The translations under genes and the position numbers were made by a program. From Hemicordylus capensis (Eukaryota > Chordata > Lepidosauria > Squamata > Cordylidae): a DNA stretch of 64,000 bases. Below the pieces are notes generated by a model. That model ran no database searches. It worked only from the letters and a program-made list of their open reading frames with translations, and was not told where the DNA came from. This document shows, in pieces, positions 16,501 through 23,489 of this stretch. The DNA lies in NCBI RefSeq assembly GCF_027244095.1, contig NC_069662.1, positions 17,386,501-17,450,500 on the forward strand, written 5' to 3'. Each line of letters begins with the position of its first letter. The first letter of the stretch is position 1.

Positions 16501-17799
16501 TAAGCATGCATATGTATTCAGTACTTGGTTTGGGCCCCTTTTGCAGCAATTACTGCCTCAATGCGGCGTGGCATGGATGCTATCAGCCTCTGGCACTGAT
16601 GAGGTGTTATGGAAGATCAGGATGCTTCATTAGCGGCCTTCAGCTCTTCTGCATTGTTTGGTCTCATGTCTCTCATCCTTCTCTTGGCAATGCCCCATAG
16701 ATTCTCTATGGGGTCAGGTCAGGCGAGTTTGCTGGCCAATCAAGCACAGTACACTGTATACTTTTCAGAGGTCCGATATTGTTCTATTCTACAATCCTTG
16801 TCTTCTTGGTTCCATGTAAGATTCTAATTTTCTGAGATTGTGGATTTGGGGTTTTCATGAGCTGTACGCCATGATCATCACAATTATAACAAATTAAGGC
16901 TTGACTTATCTCGCTTTGCATGTAAGGCGTCTGTCTCATATATCAGTTTCACCTTTTAATTTGCATTACTAAAATTAATGGACTTTTGCACGATATTCTA
17001 ATTTCCCGAGTTTCACCTGTATACTCTTTAAGGAGCAAGTTATGTTGAAGCCAGCTTCTGAAAATCTCGGGTCACCTGACGGTCTAGTTTCAAAACCATC
17101 CCAATCAGGATTTTAAAACCAGTACTAATCTGCAGCCAAATCTGATTGTACGAACACCCTTAAGCTAAATGCTGTGCCCACTCACTCGGGACTCAGCCCC
17201 ACTGAGCACACTGGGAGTTCTTTTCAAGTAAAGCAGCATAGGGTTGTACTGCTGGAGGAATCCACATAGCCAAATTCATAACGTTTTTGAAAACTCTCTC
17301 TGGAGGACTCAGCGTCTCTAAATCCCTTCCTCGCCCCACAACAGACACGTACAACGTGGGTTGACAAATGTGCCCCATTCCAGACAGCCCACGTGCTCCA
17401 TAGCATCCTATAAAGCAGATCTCCCACCATATCAGAGTATTTTTCGGACATATGGAACTGAAAACATGTTAACCCCGCATGGATCCCCTTCTCCTTTACT
17501 CTGCCCTACTCCGTCTCCCCGTCCCCCATTTACTTCAGTGTCCCCCTTATTCCCCTCCCCCACAAATTTAACTCCCCCCGCAATTTCATCTCCTTTTAAA
17601 GCAGCTCTTGGTCTCCAGCTGTTCTCTCTCTCCCACCCCGTCTACCCAAATCTCGACTCCCAGCTCTACTGACCGCCGACCACCCCCACCGCACTTTCCC
17701 GTCCCTTACATAGATCAGGAATTTGAGCCTCCTCTTCAGGGCCCTGTAGCGCCTCTTATAGCCTCCACCACCGGGGTCAGGTTCTCCTGCCCCGTTCAT
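7512..17799 (-). CDS. INO80E: INO80 complex subunit E
   Basis: Complete seven-exon coding region of a small subunit of the INO80 chromatin-remodelling complex (nuclear). Exons in transcription order: 17799-17710, 14700-14630, 13832-13780, 12642-12567, 11008-10891, 8799-8671, 7715-7512. The sum is 741 nt, giving 246 aa plus stop (human about 244 aa). The start [20 protein letters not shown] resembles human MNGPADGEVDYKKKYRNLK. An N-terminal coiled-coil region follows ([37 protein letters not shown]), then a Ser/Pro-rich middle ([25 protein letters not shown]). The acidic end is [14 protein letters not shown] ... [10 protein letters not shown]. All splice sites are AG/GT and the phases agree. 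It lies head to head with HIRIP3 and tail to tail with DOC2A, as in human 16p11.2. Confidence 0.95.
8262..8345 (+). mobile_element. MITE fragment with AACTACACCTCCCAGAGATC
   Basis: The line AAACTACACCTCCCAGAGAT then CCTTGGGGAGAAGCCATTAG matches the common reptilian repeat whose consensus reads ACTACA-CTCCCAGGATTCTTTGG-GGAAGCCAT. It lies in the last INO80E intron and carries another ACTACAnnTCCCA word. Confidence 0.5.
9155..9332 (-). mobile_element. hAT-like MITE with CCAGTGTTCC ends
   Basis: Starts CCAGTGTTCCCTTCAAGG and ends AGAAGGAACACTGG. The inner words TTAGATCCCACTCAGGTTGA and TTGATACTGCC are shared with 3190-3385 and 12935-13128. It lies in INO80E intron 5. Confidence 0.65.
9333..9415. 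repeat. Imperfect palindrome with an ACTACACATCCCAG arm
   Basis: GGGACATCTGGGAAGTATAG TTCCT faces AGGAACTACACATCCCAG TTGTCCC across about 30 bases. It looks like a small MITE related to those with ACTACA-CTCCCA arms. Confidence 0.45.
9600..10080 (-). mobile_element. CR1-type LINE 3' end, minus strand, degraded
   Basis: Read on the minus strand, the right-to-left order ends with ACAGGATGCTGGGCTAGGTG and GATCCAGCAGGGCT. This is the same 3' end as the CR1 copies at 57470-57650 and 48600-48800. The 10000-10080 part keeps words found in the CR1 coding tail. It is interrupted and poorly conserved. Confidence 0.5.
10095..10262 (-). mobile_element. tRNA-headed SINE fragment, minus
   Basis: GGGAATTGAATCCAAGATGC TCTACCACTGAGCTTTAGCC is the reverse complement of a tRNA-like head (A box GCTAAAGCTCAGTGG; B box-like GGATTCAATTCC). 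It is preceded by body words such as GGTTTCAGGCAGGAGT. Strongly diverged. Confidence 0.5.
10330..10880. other. Intron sequence without recognisable features
   Basis: Part of INO80E intron 5. I see no repeat arms, splice-flanked frames or motifs that I can name. Confidence 0.5.
11148..11292. mobile_element. hAT-like palindromic MITE
   Basis: Left arm CAAGGCTGCTCAACTTCGGC, right arm AAAGTTGAACAGGCCTGG. Inside are ACAATTCCCATAATCCC and GGGATTATGGGAACTGTAGT. It is a diverged member of the family whose best copy lies at 19924-20058. Confidence 0.65.
11305..11625 (+). mobile_element. 5S-rRNA-headed SINE, near full length
   Basis: The head reads AGCTAAGCAGGGTCTGCCCTGG and later GAATGGGAGACTTG, with a short spacer. 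This matches the 5S rRNA internal promoter region (AGCTAAGCAGGGTC-GGCCTGG ... GATGGGAGACC). The body continues GAAGAGCAGAAGGTTTCAAG, CCTGGCTTCTCCAAGAT, CCGCTGCCAGTCTGTGAAGA and CCAATGGTCTGACTCAGTAT, ending GCAGTTTCCTATGTTCC. Other copies lie at 14955-15275, 29860-30165, 42580-42865, 48020-48190, 51250-51475, 51918-52106 and 57820-57915. Confidence 0.8.
11630..11715 (-). mobile_element. tRNA-headed SINE fragment, minus
   Basis: CACTGAACCTGGGATCTTCT GCTTACAAAGCAGATGCTTT ACCAC is the reverse of the tRNA-like head (B box CCCAGGTTCAGTG). It sits directly after the 5S-headed SINE. Confidence 0.6.
11716..12105. mobile_element. hAT-like MITE split by a tRNA SINE
   Basis: Left arm CAGGGGTTCTCAACTGG at 11716. 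The inner ACTACAACTCCCATCACCCC is followed by GGATTATGAGAGTTGTAGTT. The right end, CAACATCCGGAATACTACAG then GTTGGGAACCCCTG, resumes after the insertion at about 11818-12052. Confidence 0.65.
11818..12052 (+). mobile_element. tRNA-derived SINE (second family) nested in a MITE
   Basis: The head has AAGTAACTTGATTAGCAAGC (A-box region) and a B box, TTTCGAATCCC. The body is GGGCAGCAGCAATACAAGAA, GATGCTGAAAGGCATCATCC, GGAGGCAATGGTAAACCCCT, then GTCGCCAGAAGTCGACACTG ACTCGAGCACA. It is near full length and the only copy in the window. It is younger than its host MITE. Confidence 0.7.
12567..12642 (-). other. INO80E: INO80E exon 4 (acidic linker exon)
   Basis: Listed separately because it is short and easily missed. 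It encodes [17 protein letters not shown] with one-base overhangs from both neighbours; the human counterpart reads [17 protein letters not shown]. The acceptor on the minus strand is CTTTTTCAG and the donor GTGAGTG. Confidence 0.9.
12735..12880 (+). mobile_element. MIR/CORE-SINE fragment
   Basis: GAGAAACAGTGACTTGGCCA AGGTTATCACGAG ... GAGCAGGAATTGGAATCTA follows the MIR core pattern (AGTGACTTGCCCAAGGTCAC ... GGGATTCGAAC). Old and diverged. Confidence 0.55.
12905..13245. mobile_element. hAT-like MITE split by a CCAGTGTTCC MITE
   Basis: Left arm CAACCTTGGGTCCCCAGATG and right arm AACATCAGAGGACCCAAGGC ... GAGAACTCCTG flank a second MITE at about 12935-13128. The inner CCATCCCCAGCCACAATGGC is preserved. 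Confidence 0.65.
12935..13128 (+). mobile_element. CCAGTGTTCC-type MITE nested in a hAT-like MITE
   Basis: It contains GAATGAGTTTTGTTCTGGGT, GGCAGTATCAAGGCAGTGTG and GAGCGGGATCTAAATTTAAC. It ends AAAGGGAATACTGG, the counterpart of the terminus seen at 3190 and 9155, in the opposite orientation. Confidence 0.6.
13500..13720. mobile_element. Tigger-like/TcMar MITE fragment
   Basis: GAACCTCAGTATTCACGGGG GTTCTGTTC with inner GATACGGAAACTGCAAATAC and GGTCATTTCCAGCCACCCC parallels the element at 30818-31273 (GGATCTCGATATTTGCAGAG GTTCC; GATCATTTCCGGTCACCCC). It includes a ...GTATGCTGAGGTTGG word shared by both. Confidence 0.5.
14070..14335 (+). repeat. Dispersed LINE-tail repeat, plus copy
   Basis: CCTACTAACTTGGCAAAGAG to GGGTGGTATAGAAATCGAAT AAAATAATAATAAT. 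Nearly identical to the plus copy at 1275-1535. It is preceded by a roughly 45-bp direct duplication of TGAGGCACTTTCATACTAAC (14009 and 14053). Confidence 0.75.
14955..15275 (-). mobile_element. 5S-rRNA-headed SINE, minus
   Basis: Starts GGAACATAGGAAGCTGCCAT and passes ACTGGCAGCGGCTTCTCCAA. It ends in the reversed 5S-like head GGACCCTGCTTAGCTAAGG and ACACAAGACCAGATCTCCTC. Confidence 0.8.
15285..15385. mobile_element. Palindromic MITE with TGACATGAG ends
   Basis: CTGACATGAGCAAAATTACT CAAAGTAGTTCCATTGAAA faces ATTAATGGGACTACTCTGAG TAATTTTCCTCTGCATGTCA. Relatives lie at 22318-22390 and 34788-34925. Confidence 0.65.
15400..15620 (+). repeat. A/T-rich low-complexity tract with LINE-like tail
   Basis: Short repeats of ATATGAGAAATACAAA, then TTGCCTTTTTGAAAGCAGAA AGGTGGTATAGAAAG, which resembles a LINE/SINE 3' tail. 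Family unresolved. Confidence 0.4.
15625..15815 (+). mobile_element. MIR/CORE-SINE copy
   Basis: ATTACTCCCACACTGCAGAA GG, GAGAGAAAGTAGCTTGCCTA AGG and GGACCTGGTGACTTCC follow the MIR layout. Diverged. It lies in INO80E intron 1. Confidence 0.6.
15965..16205 (-). repeat. Dispersed LINE-tail repeat, minus copy
   Basis: CCATTTCCCAGCAAGCTCTC AAAGCAGTTTACATGG, then ACACCAGCAACATCCACTGG AGACATGCTG and AGAGCACCTCTTTACTCAGC. A diverged relative of 1055-1265. Confidence 0.65.
16240..17019 (-). mobile_element. Tc1/mariner foldback element with 263-bp TIRs
   Basis: 780 bp bounded by CAGGTGAAACTCGG and its inverse, with TA on both sides (16238-16239 and 17020-17021), the Tc1/mariner target duplication. 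The left arm (16240-16502) and right arm (16757-17019) are inverted repeats of 263 bp with about five differences by eye. The 254-bp centre, read on the minus strand, carries the C-terminal end of a Tc1-type transposase ([28 protein letters not shown]-like words), with stops and a frame change. It is therefore non-autonomous. It is inserted in INO80E intron 1. The high arm identity suggests a recent insertion or arm homogenisation. Confidence 0.85.
17125..17225. mobile_element. Short MITE remnant
   Basis: GCTGTGCCCACTCACTCGGG ACTCAGCCCCACTGAGCACA CTGGGAG has the spacing of the GGGGCTTACTC palindromic repeats seen at 63070-63165, but is strongly diverged. Confidence 0.3.
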
Positions 17800-17872
17800 G
17801 CCCAGCTGGGGGAGTAACTTGGGAGTGGGAGAGGAACTAAGACACAAGGAGGAGGCAAGCGAGTGCGGGTGA

Positions 17873-17940
17873 ACTACATATCCCAGCATACCCCGGAAAG
17901 AAGGGGGATGGAATGACGGAAACTACGATTCCCAGCATGC
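17873..17940 (+). promoter_or_regulatory. Two ZNF143/THAP11-type ACTACA sites at INO80E
   Basis: ACTACATATCCCAGCATAC at 17873-17891 and ACTACGATTCCCAGCATGC at 17922-17940. The known SBS/ACTACA consensus is ACTACAATTCCCAGAATGC. They lie 74-141 bp upstream of the INO80E start codon. A weaker third site, ACTGCAGTTCCCAGTTTCC, is at 18105-18123. Confidence 0.7.
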
Positions 17941-17959
17941 CACGGGAGAGCGCTGAGGG

Positions 17960-18100
17960 TGATGGAACTTGGCAGGTGAGTCTCTTGCAGCAAAAGCAAC
18001 AAAGCAAGAGCAGTTTTACAGCAAAAGCAATAAAGGCTTATTGAAAAATTATTGTAGCATAAACTTCCATAGGTTACAGCCCACTTCATCGGGTGTCAGG
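17960..18100. repeat. Fragment of a dispersed repeat
   Basis: CTTATTGAAAAATTATTGTA GCATAAACTTCCATAGGTTA CAGCCCACTTCATCGGG resembles a common reptilian repeat phrase of the type TGTAGCATAAGCTTTCGTGG GCTACAG-CCACTTCATC. Family not named. Confidence 0.4.
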
Positions 18101-18121
18101 CAGAACTGCAGTTCCCAGTTT

Positions 18122-18135
18122 CCTATAGGTGGCGC
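18122..18135 (+). promoter_or_regulatory. CTCF-like core motif
   Basis: CCTATAGGTGGCGC fits the CTCF core CCNSYAGRKGGCRS except for one position (A in place of C/G). It lies between the two promoters. Confidence 0.4.
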
Positions 18136-18982
18136 TCCCTCTCTCCCTTCCTCAAGATCACTTTCCAAAATCCTTTTCCAGGTGGCTTTTAGTTTGTTTT
18201 CTTAATCTTCATTTCCGAAATTGAAGCCGAGTTTTAAGTACGTACAACCTCACTGGCCCATATGCTTTCTGTTTTTTTGTTTCTTCCTCTATCCCCCGCC
18301 CCCTCATTGTCTATTCTAGATTGTAAGGTGTTCGGGGCAGGACTCGTCTATTGAATTATGTAACGTACCACGTGTCCTCCTGTATAAATAAAATTACCAT
18401 CAACGTTATCGGTTCGTAGCAGTTGCCTTGCTTAGCACAATATTTGACCCACTAAGCTGAATTTAGCCCATCAGTCATGGAGGGCAATCAATAAATCTGT
18501 TTCTCCTGATTTCCTGGGCATTTGCGCGGGGAGCCAAGGAAGCTGATAAGTACCTGGCAGCCAAGTACCTCCTGGCAAGTCAGAATACACGCAAATAGAC
18601 AATATGTGCCTAGATGAGCCCTCATATTCTGAAGGCCTGATCTAGCAAAATAACTCTTAAAAAATAAATAAATCCGTGATTCTGTCTTGTTAATTGCATA
18701 ATTAAAAAAAAATAATGTAGTGAAACAATAACTTTAATTTGGACCTGACTCAGCGTTCAAAGTGCAGTTGTATGTGAAGTTACACAGTACACTTTCTCAG
18801 GCTACGTGCTCTATATGTAAAAAAACGAAATGCAGATCATGCTGTTCACTCCAGTTTACCTTTACCTGCAGATCGGTTTCAGTTTTAAAGCAGGTGAAAG
18901 GCCGTCCAATTCCCCAGATCAATCCCTGCTCTTCTCCTTTTGGCAAAGCAATTAGTTCCTCGGCAGATCCGCCAAAATAGGG

Positions 18983-19156
18983 ACTACATTTCCCATGAGG
19001 CAGTTCGGCCGTGGAACGCCTCTCTTCCGAGCCTTGAAGGACTACATGTCCCAGGAGGCTGTTCGATAACACGCCCGCCGTCTTAGAGCGGAACTACAGT
19101 TCCCATCATGCACTGTGCTAAGCAACGGCTGCTCTGGACTACATTTCCTAGGAGGC
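18983..19156 (+). promoter_or_regulatory. Four ZNF143/THAP11-type ACTACA sites at HIRIP3
   Basis: ACTACATTTCCCATGAGGC (18983-19001), ACTACATGTCCCAGGAGGC (19041-19059), ACTACAGTTCCCATCATGC (19093-19111) and ACTACATTTCCTAGGAGGC (19138-19156). All are in the same orientation and 45-58 bp apart. The third fits the consensus best. They end 55 bp before the HIRIP3 start codon. Confidence 0.75.
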
Positions 19157-19210
19157 CTAGAGCAGAGAGCTGGGCTACGTTGGCTCAGAGGAGTCAGTTG
19201 GCGGGAAAAG

Positions 19211-22200
19211 ATGGCAGTGGCTTCTGGAGGAAGGGAGGAAGATATGCAAGCCTTCGTCAGGAGTGTCTTTCAGGGGAGCCCTGATCTTAGGTGCGGGGCA
19301 GGAGTCCGGACGCCTGGCTCCTCCCCGTGGGCTTGGTGGGGCTGAGGAGTGCTGTGAGCCAGGGTCCTAGTCTGCAGGGCTTAATTTGAACGGGATGGGG
19401 GGTCATGGTGGTGTGTGTCTCCCCTCACCACCTATTTGCAATGTCAGGCTTGGCCCTGGGATGTGGGTGGTAAATAACGTTGAAACACCCCTGGGTATGT
19501 GCAGAGTGCTTCTGCCTCTCCACTGAAAGACACAATTCAGTGATTATGCTGGGTTGTTACTATTATCTCTTGTTTACACAGTCAGATAGGTGTTATTGAC
19601 TGGTTTGTTTTATCCAGACATCGAGTCCTTCCCAAGGACCTGGGATGCCAGAATTTTATTGTCAATTGTTTTAGATATCGTCACAGAATTATTATTATTA
19701 TTACGAGCTTTAGATCAGAGGGTGTGACTTCCAAGGCAAGCTTTAATTCCTGCACCTTGCTTTTTAGAAATTAAGGACAGCCTCTAGAAGAGGGGGCCTG
19801 AGCGATTTTACAGAGGGGTGTAGAAGAATCCTGGGCTTGTTTTAACCCACACTGGTGATTCTCCTACAGAACCTGTCTTGGCTTCCAGGCGCATTTTGGC
19901 ACATGCAGTTTGATGGCATAATGCAGGGTTTCTTAACCTTGGGCCCCAAGATGTTTTTGGACTACAACTCCCATCATTCTCAGCCACAAAGGCCATGTCT
20001 GGGGATGATGGGAGTTGTAGTCCAGCGACATCTGGGGGCCCAAGGTTAAGAAACCCTGGTGTAATCTATTAAGAGTCACCTGCTTCACCCTCACTCTCTC
20101 TTGCAGCGTCCTCACCCATGCCATTGTCCGGAAGAAATATCTCGCCCATATTCAACAAGAGAGTCTAACTAAAGAGGAGAAGGAAAAATTCAAACAGCTG
20201 GTGGAGGAGGAGTTGGTTAAAATGCAGGTGTGAGCAGTACTCAGTGGGGTGCTGCTTTCCCTCAGGAGGCCTCTAGGAGGAGGGGAAGGGCCTCTGGGGA
20301 TTGAAATTGTTACAGTTGAACACCTTTTGTTGGTTGTTTGTTTGTTTCACAGGTTGATGATTCCTCCAGCAATGTAGAATTGTTTTCCAAATTGCATTCT
20401 TCTATCAAATCTGGAGGCCAAAAGAGACAACGTTCTTCTGATATCTCTAATGATGAGGCCAAAAGCAGACAGGAGCAGAAAAAGCAACGAGCAGGAATAG
20501 AGTCAGGTAAGGAATGGGGCTGTAAATTAGCACAGGCTATCTGGTGTGCAAATAATCTCTAAGGTGTTTTGTAGCTGGGCCGAGAGAGAGAGAGAGCTTT
20601 CATAAGTTGGGTTTTCAACATTATTTGCAAATAGGGGAAAAGATTTCCTTTCCCACCATAACCAAGAATAAATAACTCAGGTTATGCTTGCTGAGACTAG
20701 AAGAACACAGCACTGTTTTTAAAAGAAAGCCAGTTTATCCCTGACATGATTAAATTCCAACATTTGGTGGGGGGAAACAGTTAAAATATGACTTTTAAAT
20801 TTTAAAAGTCTTTTAAAATATCACCCTTCTCTTCCTTATCTATTTTGAAGAAGACCTTTTTGAAAGGGTGTGTGTGTATTTTTTATTTATATTTATATCC
20901 CACTCTTCCTCCAATAAGCCTAGAGCAGTGTATATGATTTTGTTTTTCTTCACGACAACCCTGTGAGGTAGGTTAGGCTGAGAGATACGTGACTGGCCCA
21001 GAGTCACTCAGTGAGCTTCATGGATGAATGGGGATTTGAACTCTGATCTCCCTGGTCCTAGTCCAACATTCTCTAACCACTATATCATTCCAGCTCCCCT
21101 GAGATATTGGATAAGGAAATGGTAGATGACCCATGTGAAGGATTGTGGATCAATTTGTTTTGAGGTTTATAATCTGATGTATTGCCAACTTAAAAGTGGA
21201 GATAAATGATATTCTTTCTTTGGACAATAATCAGGAAACTTTTGAAAGTTATCTCCCTCTTAATCTACTACTACGAATATTTATATACTGCTCTTCAACC
21301 AAAGTTCTCAAAACGGTATACATAGAAAAATAAATCCCTCTATCAGGGATTCCCAGATGTTGACTACAACTCTCATAATCCCCAACCAAGGTCATTGCAG
21401 CTAGGAATGTTGCGAGTTGTAGTGAACAACATCTGGGAATCCCTGTTAGAGGGAACAGTGGTCCCCTGTCCCCAAAGCGCTCACAATCTGAAAAAGAAAC
21501 ATAAGGCAGATACCAGCAACAGCCATTGGAGGGATGCTGTGTTGGGGTTGGATAGGACCAGTTGCTCTCCCCCTGCTAAATATTAAAAAAAACACTTTAA
21601 TAGGTGTATCTTTGCTCAGTTAATTGGGGCCTGAGAAAAATCCCTTCCTTCAGGGTCCCCTTAAGAAACCTTGTTAGATGGATGCCTAAACCATGCGTTC
21701 ATTGAGAATCAGTTAAAAGTCGGAAAATTCAATACACTTTTAAAAATCCACTGAAGACCTAGTCTTAAGTAAACATTTGGATAAACGCTTATCTATACTT
21801 TCGCCAAAAAAAATGCAGCCATACAGCCCTTGCAGGGACTGGTACACTTAACAATGTGTGGTTAGTTTTGTATATTGCTTTGAGTGGGTTGCCAGAAAGG
21901 TAGCATATAAATAATAACAGTAGTAATGTTTAAATACTCTTCAACATGAACGCCTCCCTGGTCTTGGAAAGCTAGTATATGAGGGAGAAAAGTACTGGCT
22001 TGCCTTCTCCTTGAGATGCCGGTTTTCTACAAGTGGGCAGTATTTGATGCAGGGGAACCATTCAAACACTCCAATCTTCCACCTGCATTCTGCAGAGCCG
22101 CCGCCGCCACCACCACGCACTTCTGCCAGCACTGCCAGCTTCCATCTTCCACAAGTAGATGCCTAACCTGGCTTGAGTCCAGCAGTGGAGATGGACACCA

Positions 22201-23438
22201 GGAGGAAAAATTTCCACTAGAAGTTGGGATGGTGACTGCTGATTGTGAAATCCCCTCCCTAGAGAGACCATCCCACATTACTGAATTCTAGCCATCACCT
22301 TAAAAACGAAGACTGATATAAGTTACTCAAAGTAGTCCCATTGAAACTGGATGGGACTACTTTGAATACTTTTTTTCATCTTGTCAGCCCATCTTATGGA
22401 CCCAAGCTTTTCATGAGCAAGCATCTCTCTTCTTTTATTGATAATATTTTATGATTTTTATCTTGTTTACACAGTCAGACAGGTGTTATTGACTGGTTTG
22501 TTTTATCCAGACATCGAGTCCTTCCCAAGGACCTGGGATGGCTGAATTTTATTGTCAATTGTTATAGATATCGTCGCAGAATATAGGCTGTTCCCAGTAA
22601 AGCTGCTTTTTGTAATTGGCTGATGGTGATTTTTGTGGCCCCTATGGTGTTGAGGTGCTCTTCAAGGTCTTTTGGAACTGCACCCAGGGCACCAATTACC
22701 ACTGGGATTATTTTGGTCTTTTTCTGCCACAGCCTTTCAATTTCAATTTGTAGATCTTTGTATTTGGTGATTTTTTTCTATTTCTTTTTCTTCTATTCTG
22801 CTATCCCCTGGTATTGCTATGTCTATTATTTTAACTTGTTTTTCTTTCTTCTCGACTACAGTTATATCTGGTGTATTGTGTGGCAGATGTTTGTCTGTTT
22901 GTAGTCGGAAGTCCCATAATATTTTTACATCTTCATTTTCTACCACTTTTTCCCACCACTTTTTGGGAAATTGGTGGGAAATTGATGGTCCCACCAATTT
23001 TTGGCTACAGGTAGCTTGTATTTTTTGTAGAATGTTCCAGTGTATCATCCCTGCTACCTTGTCATGCCTTTGTTTGTAGTCAGTCTGTGCGATCTTTTTA
23101 CAACAGCTGATTAGGTGGTCCATTGTTTCATCTGCTTCTTTACAAAGGCGGCACTTGCTGTTGTGGATTTTTCAACTTTGGCTCTTATTGCATTTGTTCT
23201 TAGTGCCTGTTCTTGCGCAGTCAGTATTAAATCCTCTGTTTCTTTCTTCAAGTAACCATTCTTAAGCCATTGCCAGGTCTTGGTGATGTCTGATTTTCCA
23301 CTTATGTTGTGCAAATATTGACCATGCAAGGGCTTATTTTTCCATTTTTCTGCTCGGTTCTTGACTTGTTCTTTCTTGTAGGCCTGCTTTGTTTCATTGG
23401 TGTTGAATAGTTTCGCGTTATTGACCATTTTAAGTGCA

Positions 23439-23489
<51 letters not shown>

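Larger units (their letters stand above)
17800..19210. promoter_or_regulatory. INO80E-HIRIP3 divergent promoter region
   Basis: 1.4 kb between the two start codons. It contains three ACTACA-type sites next to INO80E and four next to HIRIP3, a CTCF-like core, and CpG-containing stretches on both sides. The HIRIP3 ATG at 19211 follows GGCGGGAAAAG (E2F-like GGCGGGAA). The middle (18220-18780) is A/T-rich and shows no further motif. No TATA box was found near either start. Confidence 0.75.

Noticed and set aside
22590-23430. Host gene encoding the 126- and 105-aa minus frames
   Set aside because: The frames join into the C-terminal part of an R2/R4-type LINE followed by a 3' UTR that is repeated elsewhere.
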